Positions 25,131 to 38,529 of a stretch of 64,000 bases of DNA are shown here, one piece after another (position 1 is the first letter of the stretch; every line of letters starts with the position of its first letter). Both the position numbers and the translations under genes were made by a program. The notes below the pieces were generated by a model. That model was not told where the DNA came from, made no database searches, and saw only the letters and a list, made by a program, of their open reading frames with translations. The stretch is from Linanthus parryae (Eukaryota > Streptophyta > Magnoliopsida > Ericales > Polemoniaceae), in the NCBI GenBank assembly GCA_023055425.1, contig JALGPY010000010.1, forward strand, positions 18,883,363 through 18,947,362. Direction: 5' to 3'.

Positions 25131-26265
25131 CCTCCGTATCACTAGTTTCTTCAAAAAAAATTGAGGGCACGGAGATTAAGAAACCCTGGAAAAGACTACT
25201 TTACCCCTCAACAATAAAGTAATTCTAAGAGTAAACGAATTTAAGTAATTTTCAAAAACACCCATAAACATCAAGAACACCCTATCAACACATCAAGATC
25301 AAGCATATCAACATCAAGAACAAATTTGAAAGAAAAAAAGTTATAGATCAAAGACAAAAAAATACATTATTTCCAAGATTAAACAATTTTCAGCATCTTT
25401 GAGCAACATAGAACACCATATCAAACTCACGAAGAAAATCGAAAGAAAAAAAATTATAGATCATAACTTGAAGAGAAAAAAATGATCTGAGAAGATGAAG
25501 CTGCAAAATAGGATCCCCAAATGGACCACCAGCGCCACTGTTCGAAGCATAGATCTGCAAATAGAGGACATATCTGAGATTGGTGAGAGACGGATCTGAG
25601 AGAGAAGAGTGGGAGACAGACAAACATGAAAAGAAGAAGAACGAGATGGATAAGTACCAGGAATGGAAGAGCCACCGCTGTATCGCCTCCATCTTACCCA
25701 CCGGAAGCCACAATCGCCTCCACCATTCAAGCCCCTAGTTCGTTGGTTTCTCGCCGTTCAAGTAACACTCTCAGTTTCTCCGATATGTTTTTGTCGAAGC
25801 CTCAACTGCGGCCCACCACCTCCGTCCAACTCGGAAACCCGGAGTCTCCCTCCCTCTTTTTCCGATCTGTTCATGTTGAAGCCACAACCTCCGTCCAACT
25901 CGTTCTTCGTCGATTTGCTCTCACTCTCCCTCTCTTACTCTTCCTCTTCCATCATTCGTCACTCTCTCTCTCTATCTGTTGAATGAACACAGACGGAGGA
26001 TTTTTGTGGCTGTGTGGCTAGGGTTAAGATATGTTTCTAGTTTGGAAAAGGTTAGAGTTGGGCTGCTGAAATATGATTAGTATCCCACAATTAGTTTTGG
26101 GCTTAATTAATTAGGTTTAGTTTTAAATCAGATTAGTTAAGCCCAATTATAAATTGGGGTAGATTTTTGCATTAAGGGTATAGGAGTTTCCATATTAGGA
26201 AATTTTGAAGAATCAGAGGATACGCCCAAAATGGAAAATTTGAAGAACCTGGTGATACGGAGGGA

Positions 26266-26325
<60 letters not shown>
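25070..26325. repeat. (TA)n microsatellite split by a DNA transposon
   Basis: TA runs at about 25070-25128 and 26267-26325 flank the Stowaway-like element directly on both sides, so they look like one tract that received the insertion. Confidence 0.85.
25129..26266. mobile_element. Stowaway-like (Tc1/Mariner) non-autonomous element
   Basis: The left end TTCCCTCCGTATCACTAG and right end CTGGTGATACGGAGGGAG form inverted repeats matching in about 22 of 25 positions. CTCCCTCCGT is the well-known Stowaway terminal motif, and the insertion lies between TA dinucleotides, the target of Tc1/Mariner transposases. At about 1.14 kb it is longer than a usual Stowaway MITE (about 100-400 bp). The Ser/Pro/Leu-rich open frames at 25626-25986 overlap each other and a pyrimidine-rich tract; no transposase motif was seen. 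Confidence 0.72.
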
Positions 26326-26327
<2 letters not shown>

Positions 26328-26413
26328 TTTGTGATCGATTCGGTAATAATATTAGCTAATTTGTAAGTTTTATTTCTTGTCATCTGTCCATTAATGTTGA
26401 TTAAGTATTAGGC

Positions 26414-27113
26414 ATGCACCAATATACTAGTAGTAGGTATTATAAGCAACAACACTGTTGGCCATTACTGTCTACGTACATGTATGATTGGTACTCGCGG
26501 TCTAGGTTATACAGCCAACGATATGGCGCATTTTACACTCGGACAGACATAGTCGAGCCTCCTAGTCCCTTAATCGAACACGATGGGTACTTGATCTGCT
26601 TCATCGGGACTTCGAAAAGAATTTGTCTACTCTCGTCTTATTCAAGTCGAGGTCGATCGGTACTCGGTCTGGCCATCTGGACGAACACCCACTGCATGGG
26701 GGATGACCAGAAACACAGCGTCGAAGAACAAGTATCTTACATTTGTGGTGAGACGAAGAAAAACAAAAAGAAGAATGGCAAACATAAGAAGATGTCGGAA
26801 TTGGTTGACCGGAATATGAAGAGGCTTTTCCATAATCACATATTTGATTTTGATTTGGTAGAGTGGATTGAAGATAAAATAGATCCATGTCTCCAGACCT
26901 ACACAAGCAGACCATCTACACGTACAAGAGGAATGATTAAAGCAATACTCATGGGATACCAACAATGTGATGGGACGAACAACTTCTAGGTGTGCTACAG
27001 AACCCTCAAAACATATTCTTCACATGCCAAAAGGGCAGCTGGGACATCCATCATGATCATCATGAAGATAAATATATTATCTTTGCATGTACAATATTGC
27101 CATTGAACCTGAA
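26414..27113 (+). pseudogene. Unidentified ORF, left part, interrupted by element D
   Basis: An open frame of 191 codons runs 26414-26989, with a Lys-rich stretch (KKNKKKNGKHKK) and then DRNMKRLFHNHIFDF. A second frame, open from about 26964 to the LTR edge at 27113 (contains FFTCQKGSWDIHHDHHEDK), follows with a frame change. With element D and one target-site copy removed, this second frame continues in phase into the frame at 44683. I do not recognise the product; it may be a transposon protein or a lost host gene. The first 60 or so codons may not be coding. Confidence 0.4.
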
Positions 27114-27959
27114 TGTAAGTTCACAGGTTTCACAAGCTTGAAATACAGAGCTATTCCAGGCCTTGAACCAGTTTTCAAAGCCTTGAATCATAGGTTTCAC
27201 AGGCTTGAGCTATTCATGGCCTTGAAACAATGTTCAAAGCCTTGAAACTGTCAGACCTGTATGCATATTCTAAGGAGGAGTTTTTTAGAGTTCTTATTAT
27301 TTTGTTCTAATTCTCTCACCTCACTTGATGACGAAAAAAAAGCTTTTGATTCACATAGACCTCAATTGTTAAACCTGTTTGACTTAGTTTTACAGGGAAA
27401 TTTTATTTCCTATTTTGCGTGATCGGTTTCCTAACTTGGATTTTGAAGGAAAGGAAACATTGAGAGAATCTGATTCTGTGATCAATCAGACACTCTTGAC
27501 AACTTCCCAATCTATTTAAAGAAAAGATCAAAACAATATCTCTGAAGATTATGATCAACTATCCGTTGGAGAAGGCTGTTAAAAGAGTCAAAGATGTTGC
27601 CTACAAAATATGAAGTTTGTTGTTGAAAATCAGGGAACAATTGCAGAGTATCTGAGATGCATAAATAGAGCTCATTTTGAAGCAACAAACATATAACACT
27701 CAACGGGAAAAAAGAGAAACACATTTCAGGATTGACAAACATCAAAGAAGCACATCATTCTCCCAATCAACCTCACAGAAGATCATTGCATTCTTCACTG
27801 CAGTTTTACACTTCCAGTGTTCTTCTGACTTGTACTCAATTTGTATATCTTTCTTATACTACTTCTATCTCTCATTCTCAAGGATTGTTTAAAGTGAAAA
27901 ATAGAGAATTCTTAGTTAACCAGTTAGCTAGAGTAGGTACTAGATAGGTTATTGAGAAC

Positions 27960-29458
27960 TGTAGGGTTCTGATGAAGGATACGGAGCGTAAAATATAATT
28001 TATCCATTCGATACCCTCCAAGGATCACATGAAGAGAAGCATAACGATGGTAAAGAAAGAATCATGTTACACACCTCAGGATTTCTCTAGTGATGACTTG
28101 TCACTTGAATTGTGTCACGTCTCTACGGTTGAGACGTAGAGTAAGAAGGAATCAATCAAAAATGGAGCACCAAGGTGGCGGCTCCCTTTCAAGGCCGACG
28201 GGTAGGGGGGGCGGTCCCAAGGGGGGTTCGGCCCTTCCTTTGGAACTTGCTCTCTCTCCTTGATTTATTCTCTCCTACTCTATCATATAGATGTGTGTGT
28301 AGAGAAAAATAATCTAGGAGTGTTATTTATATAGTCCAACAACTCCTTGTCCTACTACATAAAGAACCCCTCTCATAATCCTACTCAAATAAGGATTAGT
28401 CCGTTTTCGCAAACTAGTCCTAATCATGTCCATACATGGATTAGTTCTCTTTGCAAATTGATCCTAATCATGTCTCTACATGAATTGGTCCACCTCGGCA
28501 AATCCTAATCATATCTCTACATGAATTAGTCCAACTTGCATATTAGTCCTACTAAGTTAGCAAGTTGTTGCGATTTGATCCTTCTAATTAATTAATCATA
28601 TTAATTAATTAATTCCCAAGTCTAGTTCACCCCTATATGGCGTGTGACCCCATAGTTCTATTTAGTTGGTAGTAACTATTTACTAATATGGAGCGGCCTC
28701 TAGCAAGACATCTATTCTAGCCAACAAATAGAATAGTCATCATGACAAACCTTGTGCAAGTAATTGTCTCATCCCTTTGTCCCCATATCCGGATTGGACA
28801 CGAGACATACAAGTCACACTCGTATATCAAATCCATAGTTTCTCGATCCTGGGAATAGCCTTATTCGTGAAAATAACATCAATATCCCATATTGATTTAT
28901 TTGAATCTGGCCAGACATTTTATAAGCACTATCCCTCGAGTGGCCTAGGATATTTGCTCCCGTTATGTGGGAGGGACAAATTCTATCTACGTCCACTACG
29001 ATCTCTAAGCTTACTTCTTATTGTATCTGGTACACGCCTTTATAGATACCCAGTTACGGTGTAGCGTTTGAGGCTACCAAAATCACAATAATCCACAACA
29101 AGAACATCTAATGAATTCAAGTCTAAGGATGACAATACCGTTGCACCGCGAGAAGCGCTTGTGACTTAACATAACGTGTATGTAGCCTTCTCGGAGATGG
29201 GTCAATCCAGTATGCCATTACCCCTAATGCATACCCATGTGTTGGATCATGATATCTCCATATCAATCCAACCCCATACTAGTTTATAAATGATTGTCCT
29301 ATTAATCATTATAATCGACTAGGGATATTTAAGAATATAACACTTATATTCTTAGGACGTCATTCATGTTAACATATCTCCATATAGAGAACATAATGAT
29401 TCGTAAATCGATATATTTGTCACAATAAATTGATTGCCTCTAGGGCACAACTCCAACA
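27960..29458 (-). repeat. 3' LTR of element C
   Basis: On the + strand it runs TGTAGGGTTCTG to CTCCAACA (1499 bp), with inverted TATA sequence TTATATAG (28328-28335). The end pairs with the LTR at 34622-36171. The reversed polypurine tract GTCTCCCACTTGCACT follows from 29459. Confidence 0.9.
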
Positions 29459-32400
29459 GTCTCCCACTTGCACTAGAGTCAATCTCCTGCATCATATGCC
29501 TATTGATCTAGTGCGGCCCTCCACGCTTACGCTACGTAGGGGCGAGACATCTGCTGGTACCTTGCAAATATTCATATCTCCTCCATCAACAATTTGATTG
29601 AATTTGAATATTGTGAGTAAGTGCATCTCATGCAGTAATTTACTCAGTCCTCTATGTTAGAATTAGTGGTTGAGTCTTGCCCGGAACCTTTCCAGCTCAC
29701 AGACGCTCCCACTAGGGCAAAACATAAAACTCGACTTATAATCTGAAATCTTCTTTGTCAGATTTGAAGTTCGTATCACTGTAACCCCTTACAGCAAACT
29801 CTTCCTATATTTTAAATATCAAGTATTTATCTTTTAGTTCTTTTCAAGTACTTAAAGGTGATATTAATTACTATCCGGTGACGCTCACCCGGATATGACT
29901 GGTATATTTGTGTCATACCATATGACAGATCTGGCCTAGTACATAACATGGCGTATCTCGTGAATCTCATTCACACGGTCCATTTCCCAATCTAATTGGA
30001 AAGACAATTAGTCTTCCAAATACTAATTCCATGTGACATAGGTAAGAATCCATATTCTTTTCATGTTGAACTACTTCAACACCTTTGTCTATACATGCAC
30101 TACGACTTAAGTTGCACAACCATCTTGATCTATCTCCATAGATCTTTATAGGTTTTTTTGCCTAAGTCTATCATTTGAAAATCAATTCCCTAGTCAATCT
30201 ATGTAAGATTGCCAAGTAGGGACATCATTCCCAATAATTAGTATGTCTCCACATACAAGACCAGAAACATGATTATGCTCCCACTAACCTTCTTGTAAAC
30301 ACCAGTTTCATCTTCAATTTTGATGGAACCAAACTCCTTTGATTGCATCATCAATTTGAAGAATCCAACTCCAAGAAGCTTGACTCAATCTGTAGACAGA
30401 TTGCTACAGGCAAGATGCGAATGGATTTAAGCATCACAACAGGGAAAGATTTCATCATAGTCCATACTATGAACTCACAGGAAATCCTTACCCAACCAAT
30501 TGTCCCTTAAAGGTAATCATATTACCATCCATGTTGGTTTCCTCATAACCCACTTGCACCTTTTAGGTGGTTCCACCAAAGTTCATACTTTGTTGGTATA
30601 CATGGATTCCATTTTATATCTCATGGCTCCAAGCTATTTCTGAGAGTATGGCTACATGTGGCCATCTCATAGGTTGTAGGCTCATCTTTATGAGCAATAT
30701 ATCACGGATTATGAGAAATCCTTATTTCTATAGTCCCTCGATATATCCTACCTGACCTATGAGATTCTTGTGTTATCTGAGTAGGTTGCTCCACAACACC
30801 TTGTGATCCTGCTCGTGTTCCATCAAAATGATCAATGTTCTGTTGTGGTTCTTGAACTTCTTCAAGTTTTACTGTCCTCACACTATTTCTTTTAGAAACG
30901 TTCTCTACCTAGAAACACTGTGGTTCGAGCAACAAACAATTTGTTCTCGATTAGATTTTAGAAATAATATCATTTTCAGGATATCCCACAAAACATTTAT
31001 CCGACTTGGGTCCAAGTTTATTTGTAAACTCTTTTACTTAAACTTCATAACCCCAAATCTTTATGAATAACATACTAGGACACTTCCTAGTCCATATCTC
31101 ATATGGTGTTTTTCATAATCAGTTTTGATGGAGCAAGGTTAAGGGCAAAATTTGTTGTAATTAGAACATAGCCCCCAAGAGTAAACATGAAGTTATGTTT
31201 AACTCATCATGGACCGAACCGTGTCCTACAAGGTCCGAAATCTCCTCTTAGACATGCCAAACCCATGTGGCGTGTTAGGTGGAGCGAGTTTCGGATCATA
31301 TCCAACACTCCCATAGATTCTTGTCAAACTCTTGGCTCAAGTACTGTCCTCTACGATCCAATCGTAGAGCCCTAATACTTTTGCCAAGCTGGTTCTCTAC
31401 TTCATTCCTGAATTCTTTGAACAATTCAAAGGATTCTTATTTGTTTCTTCATAAGATACACAAATCCATATTTTTCTTATCCCATTAGTAAATATGATGA
31501 AGTACTGAAAACCATCTTTAGCATTTGTGCTTAGCGGCCTTCATACATCAATATGTATGATTCCCAGAAGATCATATCTTTGCCTAATAAGTCTTACACG
31601 TCTCATATGATTCAATTATCAAATGAGTTCCAGAATTCCATCCTCATGGAGTTCTAGATATGTATCTCTTATTTATGAGGCCTAAACGATAATGCTAAAG
31701 ATAAGTGAAGTTCATATCATTATATGCAAACCTCTTGGTATTAATGTTATAGATGAATTTATCATGATCTTGGATATACTGTCCATTTAGACAAAATTGC
31801 ATTACAATAATGCATATCAGAATAAATGGAACAACAATTGTCCTTTATTATGATAAGGAGTTTTCTTGTCCAAACAAGAAACTATGACAATGTTCCTACT
31901 CATAGCATGGACATAATCACTTTTGTCTAATTCATGAAAAAATTCATAAAGGTGGAAATAATTCCCTACGGCTAATTCAGCAACTCCTTGCATCATTGCC
32001 CACGTGTAGGATTATTTCTTCCTTATCCAATTGTCTTCATCTCTTGAGATCCCCCACATTTCTATAAATGTGAGATCCTCATCTAGTATCATATACTCAT
32101 GATGATGAGATAGACATATTGATTTCTATAACAAAAATACCCAAATCGGAATTCATAATTCCTTTATTATTTACTTCCAGGTACTTTGGGTAGTTTCTCT
32201 TCCTCAACACCACCTATGGGGTTTTAAGGCAACTTGGTTTCAGCAACAAATTTGCTTTATATCCATGTGGTTGGTGCAAGCCTTTTTGCCCTTACCCATG
32301 ATATTAACTATTAGCAGTTTTGCCTTTGCCCCTTTTGTTTAGTGATTCTCAATCATATTGAGTTAATCACCTTTTGAACAAAACTATAATGGCATCCAAT

Positions 32401-33480
32401 GTAATACTCGGTCCACTTGGGTGAATAACTTTTATTATTTATCTATCTCATAGATAACACCCAAAATCTAAGCTTTCAATCCTATTGAAATAACTTAGTT
32501 GTGTTTTACCTCTTGTTTTGGTAGTCACACACTACTAACTAGTGTCGTCCCATCATATCTTGATGAACCAAGTCGCCATGCTTTGGCACGCACGAGCTTG
32601 ATTAATCTTGATCATGACGAGTGCTAAGCAAGAGAACGCAACGTGGAGCAACACTTAAAACCTTTCATGTTTAGCTCGCTCATTGAAAGAGCTTCTTTTA
32701 ATGTATGATCATATCATACGCCTCCATGTTCTCATCTTGCTTCCAAAGCTCAGAGTTCATGGCAGCTGACATGAGGCAAGTTACATTCAAAGACCATTCT
32801 TTGATGTTCTCTCCATTAGTTGTTAGTGTGTTTTGGCGGTTGGTGGAAGAGAATTTTTATGTTCTACGATTTACAACAATTTTCTTTTATTTGAGAACAA
32901 TTCTCGATTTTTTATACCAGTCTAGAAAATAGATAAAGTCGCGTTTTGTTTGTTTAATGCCATAGGCATCAAACACAATAGGATTATGCAAAGTATTGTG
33001 ACGTATAACTATTTTTAACAAGGATTTAAATTGTTAAACATAGCTCCCACCATTTTACTACAGAATAATAACCCTCAAGATATTAATGCGAAAATATCCT
33101 TATATTTTCTAGAGGGCCAAGATCCCTGTTTCATCTCCTTTTGAGCTTGCTTTGGCAAGTCACCCAAAATTTGACTACTTTAGGTATGAACGATTCTAAT
33201 TTCATCCAATGCAACTCTTGGTTCAACTGGGCACATAACTCCTTATTTATCAATCTTTATGGATAATCCCAATTGGTTGTCTCTAGGTTTTAATCCTATT
33301 AAACGCCTAGTTGCGCCCAACCTCTTACTTAAACAATTGCACACGAGGTGTGCCATCGCACCACATCATTATTAACCAAGTCGCCATGCTTTGGCACGCA
33401 CCATCTTGGGAAATCATGATGATGATGAGTGTTTAAATAACGAGAAGATGAAACGCAATATTTTAATTTGAGGGATTTTA
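29459..33480 (-). pseudogene. Element C gag-pol, heavily decayed
   Basis: No long frame survives, but reading the - strand recovers copia pieces in the expected order from right to left. An integrase segment at about 31305-31368 reads LRLDRRGQYLSQEFDKNLWE. An RT segment near 30270-30300 corresponds to VYKKVSGS. An RNase H segment at about 29700-29810 begins GYSDTNFKSDKEDFR. About 32400-33480 should hold gag. Numerous stops and indels mark an old insertion. Confidence 0.72.
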
Positions 33481-34600
33481 AAATTCAATTTTAATTGTTT
33501 TTGTTGATCCATATCAACTTGATCTATCTATTTGAGTTTGGGCACAACTCCAAATAATAGATCCGGGTTGTCTAATTATCTTATTATCCTAATCGCATGC
33601 ATCTTCCATACATCAATCACAAAATAATAAGACAATAAAATAAATAACCACAAAAAAAAACGTGATATGGATATGGCCTATTCTAGACTAAGATATTTCC
33701 AAGACAATGGAAATATCTATGAACCCTAAAAGCAAACACATCTTCATGCTTCTTCATCTTTTGGTCCATCCTTTATAGTCATGTGGAATGCTCCATGCTC
33801 CATCTTTTGTGGCTCATTTGAATTCGGGCTTCTTTTTCTTCAATCTTGGCTAACAATTTGTTCTATCTAGCACTAGCTAACAACTATACTAAATAAAATA
33901 AATATCAAAGGTTGAGAAAAAATAGCTCGCATGCCATAAAACCCTAATTAATTATTACATTAATTGATCAGCTCGCAGGCCGTAAACCAAACCACAAAAT
34001 AAAACAATCACATCAAACCACATCCTAAGGCCATATCCAACCACCATGCTATTTGCACATAAACAGTTAAAATCCAATTTTAACGCGCTTTGTCAATTTT
34101 AGTTGTTTTTAGGATTTATCTAGATTAAAAACGGTCCAAGGGGCCCAACCAACCACTTGGCCGAACCCCAAGGGAGGACCGCCTAGGCCTTGGGCCGGCC
34201 GTCCCCTAGCCCACACTGCTAGGCCGTGTGCTACGGAAGCCCCCGGCCCCTAGGCCGCGCCTTACTTGGGCGGCAAGCAAGGAGAGGCGGTCCCCTAGGG
34301 GGGCCGAACCTCTTTAGGAAGTTGTTTCCAAATCAACTTCTTGCTTGTTGCCCAAGTTTGGTAGTTTCCTTGTTTGAAAAGAACTCCTTCTTTCAATAGG
34401 ATGCCCATGAGATCTAGATCTAAGATCCTAAAATTTCACAAACTCACTAATTCATGCATCCAATGCAAAAACTAGATCTTATCTTGTTAGATTATTAACA
34501 AATTGCATCATATGCTTGATTTGTCTTGTTTTACGCGATAAAATAAATTTAAATTGTAAAACTATTAAAACGTAACACATAAACCACGTCTATGTTCTAC
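33481..34600 (-). other. Leader of element C with a GC-rich island
   Basis: This non-coding leader is similar to that of element A. The island at about 34130-34320 has repeated GGCC/CCTAGG words. About 33890-34010 shares the CGCATGCCATAAAA and GCAGGCCGTAAACC words with A. Confidence 0.72.
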
Positions 34601-34608
34601 GACCTGTG

Positions 34609-34620
34609 CCTCTGATACCA
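34609..34620 (-). other. Primer binding site of element C
   Basis: On the element strand it reads TGGTATCAGAGG, one base inside the 5' LTR. It is the Met-type copia primer site with its last base changed. Confidence 0.85.
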
Positions 34621-34621
34621 C

Positions 34622-36171
34622 TGTAGGGTTTTGATCACGGATACGCAGCGGAAAATATAATTTATCCATTCAATACCCTCCAAGGATCACAGGAAGAGAA
34701 GCATAACGATGGTAAAGGAAGAATCATGTTACACACCTTAGGGTTTCTCCAGTGATGACTTGTCTCGTGAATTGTTTTACGTCTCTACAGTTGATCCACG
34801 CCTAGAGGTGAGATCTAGATCCTCCAACTCCTTGTGCTAGCTAGGAAGAATAGAAGAGGAAGATGGAATCAATCAACAATGGAGCACCAAGGTGGCGGCT
34901 CCCTTTCATGGCCGACGGGTAGGGGGGCGGTCCCAAGGGGGGTTCGACCCTTCCTTTGGAACTTGCTCTCTCTCCTTGCTTTATTCTATCCTACTCTATC
35001 ATATAGATGTTTGTGCAGAGAAAAATAAGCTAGGAGTGTTCTTTATATAGTCCAACAATTTCTTCTCCTACTACATAAAGAACCCCTCTCATAATCCTAC
35101 TCAAATAAGGATTAGTCCCTTTTTGCAAACTAGTCCTAATCATGTCCATACATGGATTAGTTCTCTTTGCAAATTTATCCTAATCATGTATCTACATGAA
35201 TTATTCCACCTTGGCAAATTCTAATCATGTCTCTACCTTAATTAGTCCAACTTGCATATTAGTCCTACTAAGTTAGCAAGTTCTTGTCATTTGATCCTTC
35301 TAATTAATCATATTAATTAATTAATTCCCAAGTCTAGTTCACCCCTATAGGGCGTGTGACCCCATAGGTTCTATTTAGTTGGTAGTAACTATTTACTAAT
35401 ATGGAGCGGCCTCTAGCAAGACATCCATTCTAGCCAACAAATAGAATAGTCATCATGACAAACCTTGTGCAAGTAATTGTTTCATCCCTTTGTCCCCATA
35501 TCCGGATTGGACACGAGACATACAAGTCACACTCGTATATTCAATCCATAGTTTCTCGATCCTGGGAATAGCCTTATTCGTACAAATAACATCAATATGC
35601 CATATTGATTTATTTGAGTCTGGCCAGACATTTTATAAGCACTATCCCTCGAGTAGCCTAAGATATTTGCTCCCGTTATGTGGGAGGGACAAGTTCTATC
35701 TACGTCCACTACAATCTCTAAGCTTGCTTCTTATTGTATCCGGTACACGCCTTTATAGCTACCCAGTTACGTTGTAGCGTTTGACGCTACCAAAATCACA
35801 ATAATCCACAACTAGAACATCTAGTGACTTCAAGTCTAAGGATGACAACATCGTTGCACCGCGAGAAGCGCTTGTGACTTAACATAACGTGTATGTGGCC
35901 TTCTCGGAGATGGGTCAATCCATTATTCCATTACCCCTAATGCATACCCATGTGTTGGATCATGATATCTCCATATCAATCCAACCCTATACTAGTCTAT
36001 AGATGATTGTCCTATTAATTATTATAATCGACTAGGGATATTTAAGAATATAAAATTTATATTCTAAGGACTTCATTCATGTTAACATATCTTCATATCG
36101 ATAACATAATGAATCGTAAATCCATATATTTGTCACAATAAATTGATTGCCTCTAGGGCACAATTCCAACA
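34622..36171 (-). repeat. 5' LTR of element C
   Basis: The 1550-bp LTR reads TGTAGGGTTTTG to ATTCCAACA on the + strand, with inverted TATA sequence TTTATATAG (35042-35050). It has about 50 bp more than the other LTR near 34790-34850. Confidence 0.9.
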
Positions 36172-36619
36172 AGAACCACAAGCTGTAACAGAGTAAGGCA
36201 TATCTCTTTGCTTGAAATCTAGGTCTTAGCTTTTGATTAGTATGAATGGTATTGAAAATCTTGCAGGGAGAAGAACCCTCCGGTAGAGACGTAGGTCCAA
36301 GTGGACTGAACTCTATAAATCCTGTGTCTCTTGCATTTAAAGTTTCGTTTGCATACTTAGTTTTTACAGCATTCAAACTAGTCTGTTTTCAAGGGTTTGA
36401 AACTCTTTTCAAGACCTTGAAAAAGACTTGTCTGTCTCTTTACTTAAACTGGATTTCATCTCAAAGGCTTGAAACTGTTTTCAAGGCCTTGAAATGCGTT
36501 GCTCTTCACACAAACTTTTAACTTTGCAAGTTTTACAAAAAGTTGGCATACTCTATTCAACCCCCGCCCCCTTCTAGAGTATCTCTACTGCATATATACG
36601 TGCTTACTCCCCTTTCAAT

Positions 36620-36631
36620 TGGTATCATAAC
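36620..36631 (+). other. Primer binding site of element D
   Basis: TGGTATCATAAC lies two bases after the LTR end, a variant of the initiator tRNA-Met site TGGTATCAGAGC. Confidence 0.7.
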
Positions 36632-36667
36632 TTGTATCACTGTATAAGATTTAACCATCTGGTGATC

Positions 36668-38414
36668 ATGAGTACTGCAGGTGATGGTGGTTTCTCACAG
36701 GGAAGAGCTGCTAACAGACATCCTCTATTTTGTGAAGATAATTTTTCTCACTGAGAAGCCCTGATGAAAATGTTCATCATTGATCAAGACATATAGCTAT
36801 GGACCATTATTCAGAATGGAACTCACACTTTCTATACAGAGAAAGATGGGATTAAAACTCTTAAATCTGAGGAATCTCTTTTTTCATCTGAATTAGAACA
36901 ATTCTCAAAGAATTTCAAAGCTATTAACATCTTGTATTGTGCTTTGAGTACTGATAAATTCAACAGGATTTCAGGATGTAAGACTCCCGAGGAGATCTGG
37001 GATAAGCTTGTGGTTACATTTGAAGGAACCAGACAAGTCAAGCAAACCAAGATCAACATCTATCAAAGACAATATGAGTTATTCAAGATGAATGCAGATG
37101 AGTCAATCAGAGACATGTTCAAAAGGTTCACAGACATAGTCAATAACCTTGATTCACTTGGAAAACATATTTCCAATGAAGAAAAGGTAAGGAAGATTCT
37201 GAGAAGTCTTCCAAAGGTAAAATGGGAACCAAAGACTACTGCAATAGAGGAAGCTCAAGATCTATCATCACTCCAACTTGATGACCTACAAGGGAAGCTT
37301 CTGACTCATGAAATATCCATGAATGAAGCTAATGGAGAGCTACTAGAAGGTGTCAAGAACTTAGCACTCAAGGCCAAAGAGAATGAGAAAATCCAAAGAC
37401 TTGAAACTAAGGATGATGATGAACCTCCATTTGCTTTGATTTCCAAAGCTTTGACCAAAATCCTCAAGATGAAGAAAAACTTTGGAAACAAAGACTTCAA
37501 CAGAGAAAGACATAGATCATCCAGTAGCAAGGACTACAAAAGTAAGTCTTCTTCACAGAATAATAAATCAAAAGTCATGAATTGCTTTGAGTGTGGTGAT
37601 GCAGGACACTTGATAAGAGATTTCCCACACAAGAAAATCAAGAACTTTCAGAAGAAAGACCATGACAGGAGAAAGAAAGCTATGATAGCTTCATCGAGTG
37701 ATTCAGACACCTCGAGTGACTCTGAATCTGAAGAAGAACATGCCAACCTATGCTTCATGGACAAGCATGATGGAAGTTTTGAAAAGAACATTGAGGTATT
37801 TGTAAATTGTTATTTCAAAACCAAAAGAAGCCCTCTCAGTTTATCTTAGAACAATGCTTTTAAATGATGAAGACTATCTGAAGGAGATTAGAGTTTTGAA
37901 AGAAAAATTTCATGAGCAAGCAAAAGAAAATTTACAAATTATTTTTCTGAATCAGAATCTTCAAATTTCTCATAAGAAAATTGACAGTGATTTCAAGGCC
38001 TTGAAAACCAGTTTCAAAGCCTTGAAAACACAAGTCAAGGAAGTAGTCACTGAGAACTCTCTACTGAGTGATATCCTTATAAATCTAAGACTTCAAGTTG
38101 ATGAATTAGATAAAAAAAGGACTACTCTTACTGATAAACTCCAAGAATCTGAATTAGTCAAATTCAAGATTGCAGGATCAGAACACAAGTTGAACTTGAT
38201 TCTTGGAGAAAGTTCAAAGTCTGTTCACAAAACTGGTATTGGATACAATCAAAATTTTCCAAGAAAGAACAATACCAGATTTGTGAAAGCTGAAAAAAAA
38301 ACTTCTCCTAAGTGTCATTTTTTCAATAAAATTGGTCATATTAAGATGAGTTGTCCTTTCAAAAGAAAAGACCCTCAAAAAATGAGGAACACATTCCCAT
38401 TTCAACTCAATTGA
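36668..38414 (+). pseudogene. Element D gag
   Basis: The frame starts at ATG 36668, has stops at about 36752 and 36794, is open 36932-37849, then shifts to a frame open 37854-38414. The first part has the copia gag region (KTPEEIWDKLVVTFEGT) and a zinc knuckle, CFECGDAGHLIRDF, whose fourth ligand is Phe not Cys. The second part is coiled-coil-like, carries the palindrome as FKALKTSFKALK, and has a second knuckle, CHFFNKIGHIKMSC, whose second Cys is Phe. Both knuckles are thus damaged. Long gag with two knuckles fits the SIRE lineage. Confidence 0.8.
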
Positions 38415-38529
38415 CAAGTCAGACAGATTTGGATTCCTAAAGGGGTCAGACCACCTAACATGGTTGATACTGAGTATGAGTCCAAATTCCATACTTGGTC
38501 TAACAGCTGGGTAAGGCAGTGATTGGTGT

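Larger units (their letters stand above)
27960..36171 (-). mobile_element. Copia element C, relative of A, inserted in the LTR of D
   Basis: Perfect target duplication AGAAC occurs at 27955-27959 and 36172-36176. The right LTR (34622-36171) is the 5' LTR and the left (27960-29458) the 3' LTR in the element's own direction. The primer site, leader GC island, PPT and gag-pol layout match element A. Coding is far more decayed than in A. Confidence 0.92.
27114..36617 (+). repeat. 5' LTR of element D, split by element C
   Basis: Segments 27114-27959 and 36177-36617 align without a gap to 43435-44679; the AGAAC duplication of C marks the break. The CAAGGCCTTG palindrome recurs near both ends. The TATA region here reads GATGCATAAATAG, whereas the right LTR keeps GCTATATAAATAG. 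Confidence 0.87.

Noticed and set aside
25626..25986. Ser/Pro/Leu-rich frames inside the Stowaway-like element
   Set aside because: Two overlapping frames of a pyrimidine-rich tract; no transposase or known domain.
28777..29064. 95-codon frame repeated at 35490-35777
   Set aside because: The two copies are the LTRs of element C; similarity comes from LTR duplication.
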